Of a stretch of 34,078 nt of DNA, positions 1 through 7,988 are shown piece after piece (the stretch's first letter is position 1; each line of letters begins with the position of its first letter). Source of the stretch: a virus; IMG/VR virus record IMGVR_UViG_3300034682_000389, positions 1 through 34,078 of that record; one strand, 5' to 3'. A program made the position numbers and the translations under genes. The notes under the pieces were generated by a model that was not told the DNA's origin, ran no database searches, and saw only the letters and a program-made list of their open reading frames with translations.

Positions 1-1611
1 TCACTCGATGATTGGCGATAGGGTACCGGCCAGCTCACTGGCCTGCTCACTCTGGCCGGTGAAGGTCTCGGCATTGGTCGGCGGCGGGCCGCCGTGGTTG
101 TGGCTGGCTGCGGCTGCAGCCAATTGCTCCACCACGTTCATCAGTTGGTTGAGCAGACGGAATATGTTCACCCCGCTAGTACCCATCCACGACTTGGGTG
201 CCTCGAAGTGCTGCAGCTCGCCGGCAAGTGCCCGGCGAACGAGCGCGATATCCTCCTCCAAATTGCCGCCTGTGGTTGTGCTCATGTGCCCAGCGCTGCC
301 CAGGATCATGTCCTCTGCCGTTAGCAGCTCGATATCCCCGAGCGCCTCGATGCGCTTCATGGCCCCGACCTCTTCCACGCTGTTGGCCAAGATGGTCATC
401 CGGTGCTGGCCGAACTCTCCCAGGTACTCGTCCGCCTCGCGGATCATCTGCAGAGCCTTGTCGTGCTGACGGCGGTCTGTGTAGCGGCTCTGGTTCCCCA
501 CGCTGTCGGTCCTGCTGAACACCTCGGCCCGCTGCTGCTGCAATTGCTCGCCCGGCGCGATGTCTGGCAGCGGCCAGCCAGTGCCCAGTATGGTACGGAT
601 GAACGGTCGATCGGCGCGGCCAAAGGCAAACCCCAGCTCGACCAGCGTCCCCTCGACAGGGAACTGCATCAGCCCCTGCTCAGGCCCGCCTAACATCACA
701 GGAAGCGGCACAGCGCGATAGCGCGGCGTCCCTTCGTCTGGTTCACCATCCTCGCCCAGCAGTTGCACATCCACCGCATAGCGAGGACGAAACGGGTGAT
801 TGAGCTGGCCGGCGCTGGCCTGGTCGCTGATGGCCTTGACCCTGCCGAACTTGGGCAAGTGCATCTTGTCAGCCAGCTCTGGGAACTCCCCCTCCATCTT
901 GCGCCGCTCTGGCGACTTCACCGGTTTACCTGGGGTGGCGGTGGTCAGGGTCATCTCGTCACCCTTGAGCCTGACGCGCTCCACCCGCTTGCCGTTGACG
1001 ATGGCCCCCGGGCGCATGGCCGGGATCGGGGCCAGGGTGAAGGTGTTGCCCGCCTGCTTGACCGAGAACGCCGGATCCAGTTCCACCGCCTTGTCGACCC
1101 AGTGGCTGTGGGCATGGCTGCCCACGAAGATGGCGCCATCCGGCTGTTGATGCCAGATGAAATCCGGCACCGAGAAGGCGCGGCCGGCATGGTCGAGCAG
1201 CTGATAGCCGGTGCCCGCGCTTGTGAAGTTGGGGATTGGGGTGTCGGTGTAGTCCACCCCGTCCGGCAGCAGGAAGGTGAGAGATGTTTGGTCGGTCAGC
1301 CAGGTCATCAGGCTGCGCAGGGTTGCATGCTGGATGCTGACCGGGAAGCGGCTGCCCAGGATCCCGGCCAGCTCGCGGCAGAGTAGCTTGCTGGCACCGT
1401 TGGCGGCTGGCTGCACGTCGTACACGTAGCCGGTGAACCAGCGGCGCAGTTCGCCGTTGTAGCCGGTATCCACGGTCAGGGTCTGCCCCTTGGTAGCCGA
1501 GCCCTCGATAGTCAGTGCCGCTCGGCCGCCGGCGGAGAGGTCGAGCACAATGTCATGGTCAATCAGGTGGGCTGGCTGACCGCTCAGGCTCAGGTTGGTC
1601 GAGAGTTTCAC
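1..1611 (-). CDS. Baseplate hub/spike tail protein (gpV/gpD-like fusion)
   Basis: A 536-residue structural protein of the tail tip, last gene of the late operon. Residues about 1-220 look like a hub domain of the gpD/gp27 type. Residues about 250-350 look like a gpV/gp5-type OB fold: a valine/glycine-rich stretch, then PVEGTLVELGFAFGRADRP, the usual pattern of a spike-tip OB domain. The C-terminus carries the histidine-rich HNHGGPPP motif seen near the end of many phage baseplate proteins. The start is a GTG overlapping the TGA of the preceding gene (GTGA), with GGGAG about ten bases upstream. It would plug the tail tube and puncture the envelope. The family assignment comes from pattern and position, so hub versus spike roles are inferred. 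The stop codon is the first triplet of the window, so what follows downstream is not visible. Confidence 0.72.
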   Translation of the reverse strand: MKLSTNLSLSGQPAHLIDHDIVLDLSAGGRAALTIEGSATKGQTLTVDTGYNGELRRWFTGYVYDVQPAANGASKLLCRELAGILGSRFPVSIQHATLRSLMTWLTDQTSLTFLLPDGVDYTDTPIPNFTSAGTGYQLLDHAGRAFSVPDFIWHQQPDGAIFVGSHAHSHWVDKAVELDPAFSVKQAGNTFTLAPIPAMRPGAIVNGKRVERVRLKGDEMTLTTATPGKPVKSPERRKMEGEFPELADKMHLPKFGRVKAISDQASAGQLNHPFRPRYAVDVQLLGEDGEPDEGTPRYRAVPLPVMLGGPEQGLMQFPVEGTLVELGFAFGRADRPFIRTILGTGWPLPDIAPGEQLQQQRAEVFSRTDSVGNQSRYTDRRQHDKALQMIREADEYLGEFGQHRMTILANSVEEVGAMKRIEALGDIELLTAEDMILGSAGHMSTTTGGNLEEDIALVRRALAGELQHFEAPKSWMGTSGVNIFRLLNQLMNVVEQLAAAAASHNHGGPPPTNAETFTGQSEQASELAGTLSPIIE

Positions 1612-2168
1612 GCTATCAGGTCTCCCAGCTTGTTATCCAGCCCCTTCATAGCCTGCTCCCATGAGCTCAGCTGCTCCTGCTCAGATGCTGCGGTACTGCT
1701 ACCAGCTTTGGCTGGCGTGGCATTGGCTGTGCTCTGCCCCACGGTGGCAGGAGCCTTGGGCAGGCGCTGCTCGCGTTTCTCCGGTACCGAGTTATGCTCG
1801 CGCAGGGTGAACTGCACCTGCCACGCCAGCAGGCCTTCTTGCTCGCTGGCGGTGATGCGGCCGGCAAACTTGGCCTGGCGCACTTTCACCGACTTGGCGA
1901 GCAGCGAGCCGACCCGGTAGATATGGCGCTTGCCGCCGTCACCCTTGGCATCAGCCAACTCAAACAGGCGGCTCAGGGTCTGCTCATCGTTGAACGGCAC
2001 CAAGCCGGAGACATCGAGCTCCTTGGCCTTCTCGCCCTGCTCGGCGCTGCTGGTTGAGCTGGTCTGGCCGCTCTGGTCCTTGTCCTGAAACTGCATCGAT
2101 GCGGAGATCCGCATCGACTTCATCACAATGGGCTCACCGTCCAGGGTGAGCATGGCCGTTCTACTCAT
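1608..2168 (-). CDS. Tail/baseplate-associated protein of unknown function
   Basis: A 186-residue protein in the tail operon. The chosen start (MSRTAMLTLDGEPIVMKS) overlaps the stop of the upstream gene as ATGA; the open frame continues further upstream but only as out-of-frame shadow of that gene. The N-terminal half is a predicted beta-rich domain; residues about 130-165 are a low-complexity Ala/Thr/Ser/Pro/Gln linker; the end is a short amphipathic helix. It sits between the 232-residue gene and the hub/spike gene in a translationally coupled chain, so a baseplate-hub accessory role (equivalent position to P2 gpU/gpX) is a reasonable guess. I do not recognise the family with certainty. Confidence 0.6.
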   Translation of the reverse strand: MSRTAMLTLDGEPIVMKSMRISASMQFQDKDQSGQTSSTSSAEQGEKAKELDVSGLVPFNDEQTLSRLFELADAKGDGGKRHIYRVGSLLAKSVKVRQAKFAGRITASEQEGLLAWQVQFTLREHNSVPEKREQRLPKAPATVGQSTANATPAKAGSSTAASEQEQLSSWEQAMKGLDNKLGDLIA

Positions 2169-2863
2169 TGGGTTAACTCCTGCCAGAAGGTGAGGGGGAA
2201 GTGGGAGAGCAGCAGGGCGCCGACGGTCATGCTGTGGCTGTGGTCTGGATGGGCACTCTCGAGCAGTTGGGCGGCCAGGCTGGCCGGCTCTCCATAGCCA
2301 TGCCAGCTCCACAGCAATCCTGCAAGGCTTGGCTTGTTGGTCAGTACGTTGTCCAGCTCGGCAACCCTGTCGGCCCGCTTGGCGGCCAGTGCGGCCAGTT
2401 TGGCTTTGGTGGTCGCTGGTGACGGCGAGTTGTTCTCGCTTTCCTGCAGAGCATCCCTAGCACCATTGAGCATCAGCTGGCGGCGCAGTGGATCCCAGAT
2501 CAACGGCTCTTCGGCCTTCCAGCGCGGCGCTATGGCCGCAGTGGGCTGAGCCATGATGTCGTTGTTGGCGTTGAGGCGGCGCAGGGCAGCGCACCACTCA
2601 GGCAGCGGCAGGATTGCGCAGACTGTGGCAAGAGCTGCGGCCAGTTCTACCTCACTGCTTCCTGTGACCATCCAGGCTACCGCGTGAAGTTGACCAGCAG
2701 GTAGCAGGGGATCTGCGCCATCCTGCAACTTGGCGGCCATGGCCTTGATGGTGCTGGGGGCCGCGAGGGAGAGCTGGCCTCCATGCTGACTGATGCCTTT
2801 CTGATAAGGCGTGATTGTGAGGTAACGGCCAGAGGCCAAAAGCTGATCTAACATCCGCCTCAT
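2165..2863 (-). CDS. Unrecognised tail-operon protein, 232 aa
   Basis: A 232-residue protein lying immediately downstream of the tailspike gene, where P2 carries its fibre-assembly gene G. The sequence does not show an obvious tail-fibre chaperone pattern. It is helix-rich, with an Ala/Leu-rich middle, a Trp-containing segment (LLWSWHGYGEPASLAAQLL) and a His-rich patch near residue 210. It ends in an ATGA overlap with the next tail gene. The ATG at 2863 is used; a second in-frame ATG lies three codons inside. Its base composition is back to the GC-rich phage average, unlike the tailspike tip beside it. Role in the baseplate or in fibre attachment is inferred only from position. Confidence 0.55.
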   Translation of the reverse strand: MRRMLDQLLASGRYLTITPYQKGISQHGGQLSLAAPSTIKAMAAKLQDGADPLLPAGQLHAVAWMVTGSSEVELAAALATVCAILPLPEWCAALRRLNANNDIMAQPTAAIAPRWKAEEPLIWDPLRRQLMLNGARDALQESENNSPSPATTKAKLAALAAKRADRVAELDNVLTNKPSLAGLLWSWHGYGEPASLAAQLLESAHPDHSHSMTVGALLLSHFPLTFWQELTQ

Positions 2864-2883
2864 AAGTCTGTCTCTATTCTGTT

Positions 2884-5808
2884 TTAATTGGTTATAACAA
2901 CGTTTCCGCCAGCCTCATTCCCATTGGAAATTGACCTTCCAACCGCAAAACAGTTTTTTGCTGTCGAGTCTAGCCTTAGTACCCCTGCATTCAGTGAGTT
3001 TCCAACAGCTGTTATATTTTCTCCTTGTATAGTTAGGGTGTAATCTGAATTGTCAGCTCCAACTATAACGTTAGAGTTACAGGTAGCGTCTTTTCCACCG
3101 AGTCTAACCGGCCTTTTAGATAGTGGTGCTCTTATTGTATTTCCGTCAAAGTGCCCCTGAAGTGGACTGTTACTATTAAAATTGAATTGAAGCGGGAATG
3201 ACTCGCTTACATTCGGAATGTCAAATACTGAATCGACTATATTGTTAACACCATTAATTTTAAACACGGAATCACTAAGCCATTTGACTTTTGAATCTTG
3301 AAGGCGAACAACCCTACCAAATTCCCATGCTCCACCTAGATTCTGACTTGTTATCTCAGTGTCGAATATCTCAATGTTTAGACCACTACTTTCTAATATG
3401 TACTGATACTTTCCACCAAGAATTTTTATCCCATCTGGAGCTGTTGTGAAGTTGATGTATGGGCACTCGGCTCTGATTGTCGCGTTCTTGGTCCCCTGTG
3501 GTGCATTTTCTGCGGATATATTTATGTGTCTACCAGAGAAGAAGCCATCGATCTCAAGGTTGTCTGCACATGCAAAGGAAGACGGCCCCGACCTCAGCAC
3601 TTTACCATCAAGTACTTTCAGGTTTGCTAATACCTGTAGACCCTCTACAGGGGTCCCATCTTTCGGGGCGAAGTATAGAGAACGAATGCCCCACGGAGAA
3701 TCATGGTTATCAATGACTTCATACTCATCTGTCACCAAATCAGCAATATTCGGTTGTAGACAAACACAACCATCGGAGCTAGCGCTTTGGTTGTTTCCAA
3801 TGCCTCTCGGCGCGATGAAAGCGCCAGTCGTGGAATAGACCCCGGTCGGGCTTGGCACACCAAACTCATCAAACAGCGGGAGCGTCTCGCCAGGGTATGC
3901 ATAGTTTCCGTCTGCTTTGGCGCCTACTTTAATTAGGCATTTCTTGGCGCCCTCCACGCGATTTGTTTTGTCCCATGTAAACCCATCACCCTGGAGATAT
4001 GCTCCGTGCTCACCCGGGTTGATGATGGTGTTATTTGAATATCTGGTGAACCGGTGGGATCGGTTTCCCCATATGCCGTCGCAGCCTTGCAACGGATAGC
4101 CTTTATGTTGGCAGTCGCCATGGTTGCCATCAACTATGGCGTGACGTGATTTATTTCCGTTTACTGCAATACGGCAGCATTTATCGAAATTATTTCTCAG
4201 CTGCACATTGTTTTTTCCATTTTCGCTGACTCCTGTACCTCCATTTTCACCATAGCACTCTATTGCTGAATTTGAGTCTCCATCAAGAGCTATACAAGTC
4301 CCCATATATTGTTCACCATCTGCAGATGGGTTGAACTCTGTTAGGAATGTTGACTCTACATTGTCCAGCCTGTTTTTATTTCCTTTGACGGTGATAAGAG
4401 CACCAGCACTTAGCATTGAACCCTGGTGAATAACATGCATTTCCTTGAATTTGTTATTGTTGCCAATGATCCTGAGAACCGTCCCCTCAGTAATCACAGA
4501 CATTGGGAAAATAATACGACCATGCCCCTCCACAGTGGCGTTAGAGACTGAAACAGTAACAGCTGACTCCATTAAATAATCTCGATGAATTGCCAACTTG
4601 CCACCAGATGTAAGCCAAGCTACTACCCGTTCATGATCCGTTCTGCCTGAAAAATCTTCTGGTGTTCTATGGCGAGATAGCACATTGCTTCTGTCAATAA
4701 ATGGAGGTGTCGCTGGGTCTGTACCTTTCTCGATAGCTTGCGGGAATGGGCCAGCAATGCTGTAGGCTTTACCACTTAACTTATGGAGCAGTACGTCATA
4801 TGGAGATGTGAGAATGCCACCATCCTCGAAACTCTCAGTCCTATCTCGGAGTTTCCACCCTGCTTCGTCGTAGGAGCGGCGTAGGGCCTCCCAGTTGTTA
4901 ATGCCCAACATGTCATCCGTCTGCTCTAGGCGAGCTAAGACATCAGGGATGGAAATGACACCGCTTACGGTATTACCCCGGCTATCCACAACATAGTTGT
5001 CAGCCTGCACGGTACCCAGCTTGGCCACATAGTGCTGATAGCCGCTCTCGTCCACATGGTCGGCCAGATCCGCCACGCTGGTGATGATGGTGAAGTGGTT
5101 CTGATGCTCAGAGAGCAGCGAACCTGACCGGTGCACATCTACCCAGACGCCGATCGGTTTGGTACCAGGGTAAATGACCTGTGGCTGTTTCAGCTCGATG
5201 CGCAGGCCTCCAACGATGGCCACGCCCTGGGTAACCTGATGGCCGCCATCCTGTTGCACGACCTTGAAGCCGTCACCGATGAAGGTGTGATGGCCATAGA
5301 GCTGGCTGGCCAGCTGGCGCAGGTCTTCATCCTGCCCGCGCAGGCGGGCTGCATAGTCAATCTGCCAAGTGCCGGCATCCACGTTGGTGAGGGTGGCCTC
5401 TGCTGCCTGGTCGTACCCCATCAGCATCGATTTGACCAGTGAGTTACCGGTCTGGCCGGTGGTCTGGTCGGTCTTGAGCTTGGTCTCGCGGCCCTTGTAG
5501 ACGATCATCCCGATCACGCCGTTCGCCTTGTTGCGCAGGTACATGGCATTGAACGAGAAGTCGCCGACTGTGGTATCCATCACAATGGTGTAGGCCACCG
5601 CGTTGTTGTTGAGGCGGCCGCGCTGGTCCACGTTCTGGCGATGCACGATCTGGCTTTCCGGCGGCAGGCCGGTGTCCTGGTCAATGGGGGAGGTGATATC
5701 CAGGTTGGGAATATCTGCCAGGATGAATTCATCCAGCACGACCGGTTGCTCTGCGGCCAAGCTGGACTGCCAATATTGTTCGAATGCGTTGGTAATGACC
5801 TGGCTCAT
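2884..5808 (-). CDS. Tail fibre / tailspike, gpH-type N-terminus with beta-helix-like C-terminus
   Basis: A 974-residue receptor-binding protein. Residues about 1-160 match the phage tail-collar fibre N-terminal domain (MSQVITNAFEQYWQSSLAAE; TIVMDTTVGDFSFNAMYLRN) that anchors the fibre to gpI and the baseplate. Residues about 160-330 are a linker. From about residue 370 onward the protein changes to short Asn/Gly/Asp-rich turns with repeated strands, as in right-handed beta-helix tailspikes such as pectate-lyase-like polysaccharide depolymerases. The DNA left of about 4900 is clearly AT-richer than the rest of the operon, so the receptor-binding part looks acquired as a module. The start overlaps the gpI stop (TGATG). 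No catalytic residues can be named from sequence alone, so depolymerase activity is inference; a purely binding fibre is the alternative. Confidence 0.8.
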   Translation of the reverse strand: MSQVITNAFEQYWQSSLAAEQPVVLDEFILADIPNLDITSPIDQDTGLPPESQIVHRQNVDQRGRLNNNAVAYTIVMDTTVGDFSFNAMYLRNKANGVIGMIVYKGRETKLKTDQTTGQTGNSLVKSMLMGYDQAAEATLTNVDAGTWQIDYAARLRGQDEDLRQLASQLYGHHTFIGDGFKVVQQDGGHQVTQGVAIVGGLRIELKQPQVIYPGTKPIGVWVDVHRSGSLLSEHQNHFTIITSVADLADHVDESGYQHYVAKLGTVQADNYVVDSRGNTVSGVISIPDVLARLEQTDDMLGINNWEALRRSYDEAGWKLRDRTESFEDGGILTSPYDVLLHKLSGKAYSIAGPFPQAIEKGTDPATPPFIDRSNVLSRHRTPEDFSGRTDHERVVAWLTSGGKLAIHRDYLMESAVTVSVSNATVEGHGRIIFPMSVITEGTVLRIIGNNNKFKEMHVIHQGSMLSAGALITVKGNKNRLDNVESTFLTEFNPSADGEQYMGTCIALDGDSNSAIECYGENGGTGVSENGKNNVQLRNNFDKCCRIAVNGNKSRHAIVDGNHGDCQHKGYPLQGCDGIWGNRSHRFTRYSNNTIINPGEHGAYLQGDGFTWDKTNRVEGAKKCLIKVGAKADGNYAYPGETLPLFDEFGVPSPTGVYSTTGAFIAPRGIGNNQSASSDGCVCLQPNIADLVTDEYEVIDNHDSPWGIRSLYFAPKDGTPVEGLQVLANLKVLDGKVLRSGPSSFACADNLEIDGFFSGRHINISAENAPQGTKNATIRAECPYINFTTAPDGIKILGGKYQYILESSGLNIEIFDTEITSQNLGGAWEFGRVVRLQDSKVKWLSDSVFKINGVNNIVDSVFDIPNVSESFPLQFNFNSNSPLQGHFDGNTIRAPLSKRPVRLGGKDATCNSNVIVGADNSDYTLTIQGENITAVGNSLNAGVLRLDSTAKNCFAVGRSISNGNEAGGNVVITN

Positions 5809-6488
5809 CAGGACTCCTTGCGGGGGAGAGACGCCCCGTAAACGTGTTGAATAAAATGGATTTGACCGGCTTGCAGGTAACCCTTGCAGGCCGGTTTATT
5901 GAGGGATGCTGCGAATACCTGGTGGGCCATGTCGAAATGCCCCGCATGCAGGTATGCCACGGCGGGATAGAGCACCTGGAAGCGGTAGCGGCGGCAGGTG
6001 CGGCCGTAGTGCTGGATAAGGGTTTCCATCAACTGCTGGTTTTCCGCCAGAGCGCTGTCGGCCACCTCGATGGTGATGACATCCCATGGGGTACCTTCCT
6101 GGCGCTCGCGCAGCTCACACCAGCCGATGCCAAGGCGCTCGAATATGCGCTTGAACCCCGCCACCTCTCCCGAATCCTGGGCGTTGATGAAGGCGAACTT
6201 CACCCGCTTGCGGAACAGGGTGAGCGGCTCTCCCTTGAAGCGGGTGATATCTCGCTCCCAGGCGAGCAGGGCCAGCATGCTTTCAGAGCAGGTCATCGGG
6301 TCTTGCTGGGTCAGCGGCTGCAGCAGCCAGCCGCGCACGCGACGCCAGAACGACATGATGCCTTTGGCCAGGAAGGCTGGTTCTTGCACCCCCTCGGCGA
6401 TGGTCTTGCCGTCTTCCCACCATGGGGCGGTGCTGTCTGGCAGCAGAGGAGCCTTGTCCTGGTGATTCAGTTCGGTGGTCTTAGTCAT
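5808..6488 (-). CDS. Tail protein I (baseplate wedge, gpI-like)
   Basis: A 226-residue baseplate protein of the P2 gpI type. The core at residues about 55-160 (TCSESMLALLAWERDITRFK, then RKRVKFAFINAQDSGEVAGF) carries the usual gpI pattern of helix, tryptophan and charged linker, followed by the fibre-adaptor region. It is longer than P2 gpI (about 176 residues) because of extra N- and C-terminal segments. It overlaps the end of the gpJ-type gene by eight bases and touches the tailspike start, which is the J-I-H order of P2. It connects the baseplate ring to the receptor-binding fibre. Confidence 0.8.
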   Translation of the reverse strand: MTKTTELNHQDKAPLLPDSTAPWWEDGKTIAEGVQEPAFLAKGIMSFWRRVRGWLLQPLTQQDPMTCSESMLALLAWERDITRFKGEPLTLFRKRVKFAFINAQDSGEVAGFKRIFERLGIGWCELRERQEGTPWDVITIEVADSALAENQQLMETLIQHYGRTCRRYRFQVLYPAVAYLHAGHFDMAHQVFAASLNKPACKGYLQAGQIHFIQHVYGASLPRKES

Positions 6489-7668
6489 GGAGGAACACCT
6501 CCAAATCGCTCAGGCGCGGGATATCGAGACCTGAAACGATGTCCAGTTCGGTGAAGTGCAGGCTCTTGATCTCGGGGAATGCCTGGTGCAGCTCGCGGCC
6601 AAGCTGGCTCAGTGAGAAGCGGGACTGTGGCCAGGTGCGGGTCACAGTGGGGTAATCGGCAGATTGACGGAATGCCGCCTTCACCAATAGTTCCACATCC
6701 CGTTTGAGTGCCAGCCGCTGCTCTGCGGTCAAGTTATCGATAGGCCACAGGTCCAGGTGAAGAGTGTGATCCGTCTCCGGCATGGCCATCACATGCAGGT
6801 CATCGCCATGGCCATGGTTACCCTGGTTGCTCACGTAGTCGTTGAGCTTGTCGATCAAGCTGGCCGGCGTGGTGCCCACCTCCAGCAGGATGAAGGCATT
6901 GGCGGTCCCCGGGCCCCGCGGTGCGTCATGTTCGAAGAAGATGTGATCGGCACGGATCCCCGCCACGCTGGCGAGCATGGAGCGATAAATCGCGTCGATG
7001 TGGTAGCGCCCCACCGCCGAGAACTGGTTCTGAATGCGAAGCCCCAGCGCATCGTTGCTCTCGGCATCGGCCCCCTGAGTGGTGACCCAATCGCGGTCTG
7101 CGTTACGCGCTGACAGGATGCCGGTCACCGGTTTACTCAGCAGGTTGTAATAACCGGGGGCCAGATTCCAGGCGCTGCCGGCGAACTCAGCCTCACAGAC
7201 CACCTTGGCTACGGCTTCACCGGCAGGGCTCACCATCTCCTGCAGGGGGCGCAGGCGATAGATGGTGCCGTTGATGCGCTCAGTGGTGATCCAGACATCG
7301 GCCGGGATGGTGACGGCCTCTGCCGGATTGACCTTGGTGAAGTTGACCAGGCCCCGGGTTTTCTGGGCAGCTTTACGGGTGAGATCCACATCCCAAGCCT
7401 TGAGGTCGAGATAGGTATCATTGGCGGTCGCGGCAAAGCTGGCTGGCAGCACATGGCCCGCCAGCAGGGTACGGATCAGCCAGAGCGCCGGGGTGGTGAC
7501 CACGCCGCGCACCAGACGCCAGAACGGGGACACATCGCTGTCGTTGGTGATGAGTGAGCCGGCGGCCTCCACCTCTTTCTTGAGCTCGGCCTCCATGGCC
7601 GCCTCGGTTGTCGGCACCCCGCTTTTTGCCAGCAGGGCCATAAAATCCACGGTGGGGCGCAGGTTCAC
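6481..7668 (-). CDS. Baseplate assembly protein J-like
   Basis: A 395-residue baseplate wedge protein of the J family. The conserved centre (residues about 80-260) includes FAATANDTYLDLKAWDVDLT, the AVTIPADVWITTE strand and the ESNDALGLRIQNQ motif typical of gpJ/gp47 proteins. It begins in an ATGA overlap with the preceding short baseplate gene and ends overlapping gpI. It is longer than P2 gpJ (about 300 residues) because of an extra N-terminal helical part, as in the HP1/K139 branch. Assignment by motif and by the J-I-H order is solid. Confidence 0.82.
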   Translation of the reverse strand: MNLRPTVDFMALLAKSGVPTTEAAMEAELKKEVEAAGSLITNDSDVSPFWRLVRGVVTTPALWLIRTLLAGHVLPASFAATANDTYLDLKAWDVDLTRKAAQKTRGLVNFTKVNPAEAVTIPADVWITTERINGTIYRLRPLQEMVSPAGEAVAKVVCEAEFAGSAWNLAPGYYNLLSKPVTGILSARNADRDWVTTQGADAESNDALGLRIQNQFSAVGRYHIDAIYRSMLASVAGIRADHIFFEHDAPRGPGTANAFILLEVGTTPASLIDKLNDYVSNQGNHGHGDDLHVMAMPETDHTLHLDLWPIDNLTAEQRLALKRDVELLVKAAFRQSADYPTVTRTWPQSRFSLSQLGRELHQAFPEIKSLHFTELDIVSGLDIPRLSDLEVFLHD

Positions 7669-7988
7669 AGGGTTACCTCCAGTTCGCCGAATTCATAGGT
7701 GCGGGCCGTGACCAGGATGCGCTCCGGCGATTCTTCGCTGATCAGGATGGTGCCCGGGATCAGGCGCACGTCGTTCTCGACCAGCAGTTCGATCTCGGTC
7801 ATCACATCCGCACGCAGGGTGGGGCTGCGTTCGCCGATGAGCTTGCGAGCCAGCCCCGACTCCATGATCCGGTGCTTGATGTCCTGGCCGATGCTGTGTC
7901 GGTCCTGGGTGAGGCGTGGCTGGCCGCCGGCGTCGAGTTGCCAGGCGCCATCCACCACCAGGATGTCGATGTACTTGGGATCGGTCAT
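7665..7988 (-). CDS. Small baseplate protein, gp25/gpW-like (possibly DUF2590)
   Basis: A 107-residue protein between the tape measure and gpJ, the position of the gpW/gp25 wedge protein in P2-like phages. The start MTDPKYIDI is chosen because its ATG overlaps the tape-measure stop (ATGA); the open frame extends five codons further up. Visible features are a QDRHSIGQDIKHRIMESGL helix, characteristic of gp25-like proteins that take part in wedge assembly, and C-terminal beta strands ending in FGELEVTL. The DUF2590 label is from memory of the HP1/K139 group. Function is inferred from position and short motif. Confidence 0.68.
   Translation of the reverse strand: MTDPKYIDILVVDGAWQLDAGGQPRLTQDRHSIGQDIKHRIMESGLARKLIGERSPTLRADVMTEIELLVENDVRLIPGTILISEESPERILVTARTYEFGELEVTL

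Noticed and set aside
763-1386. Long plus-strand frame opposite the hub/spike gene, and similar frames at 8642-9340, 15909-17093, 16990-17835 and 26248-27120
   Set aside because: All lie antisense to well-supported phage genes in GC-rich DNA, where antisense frames stay open by composition.
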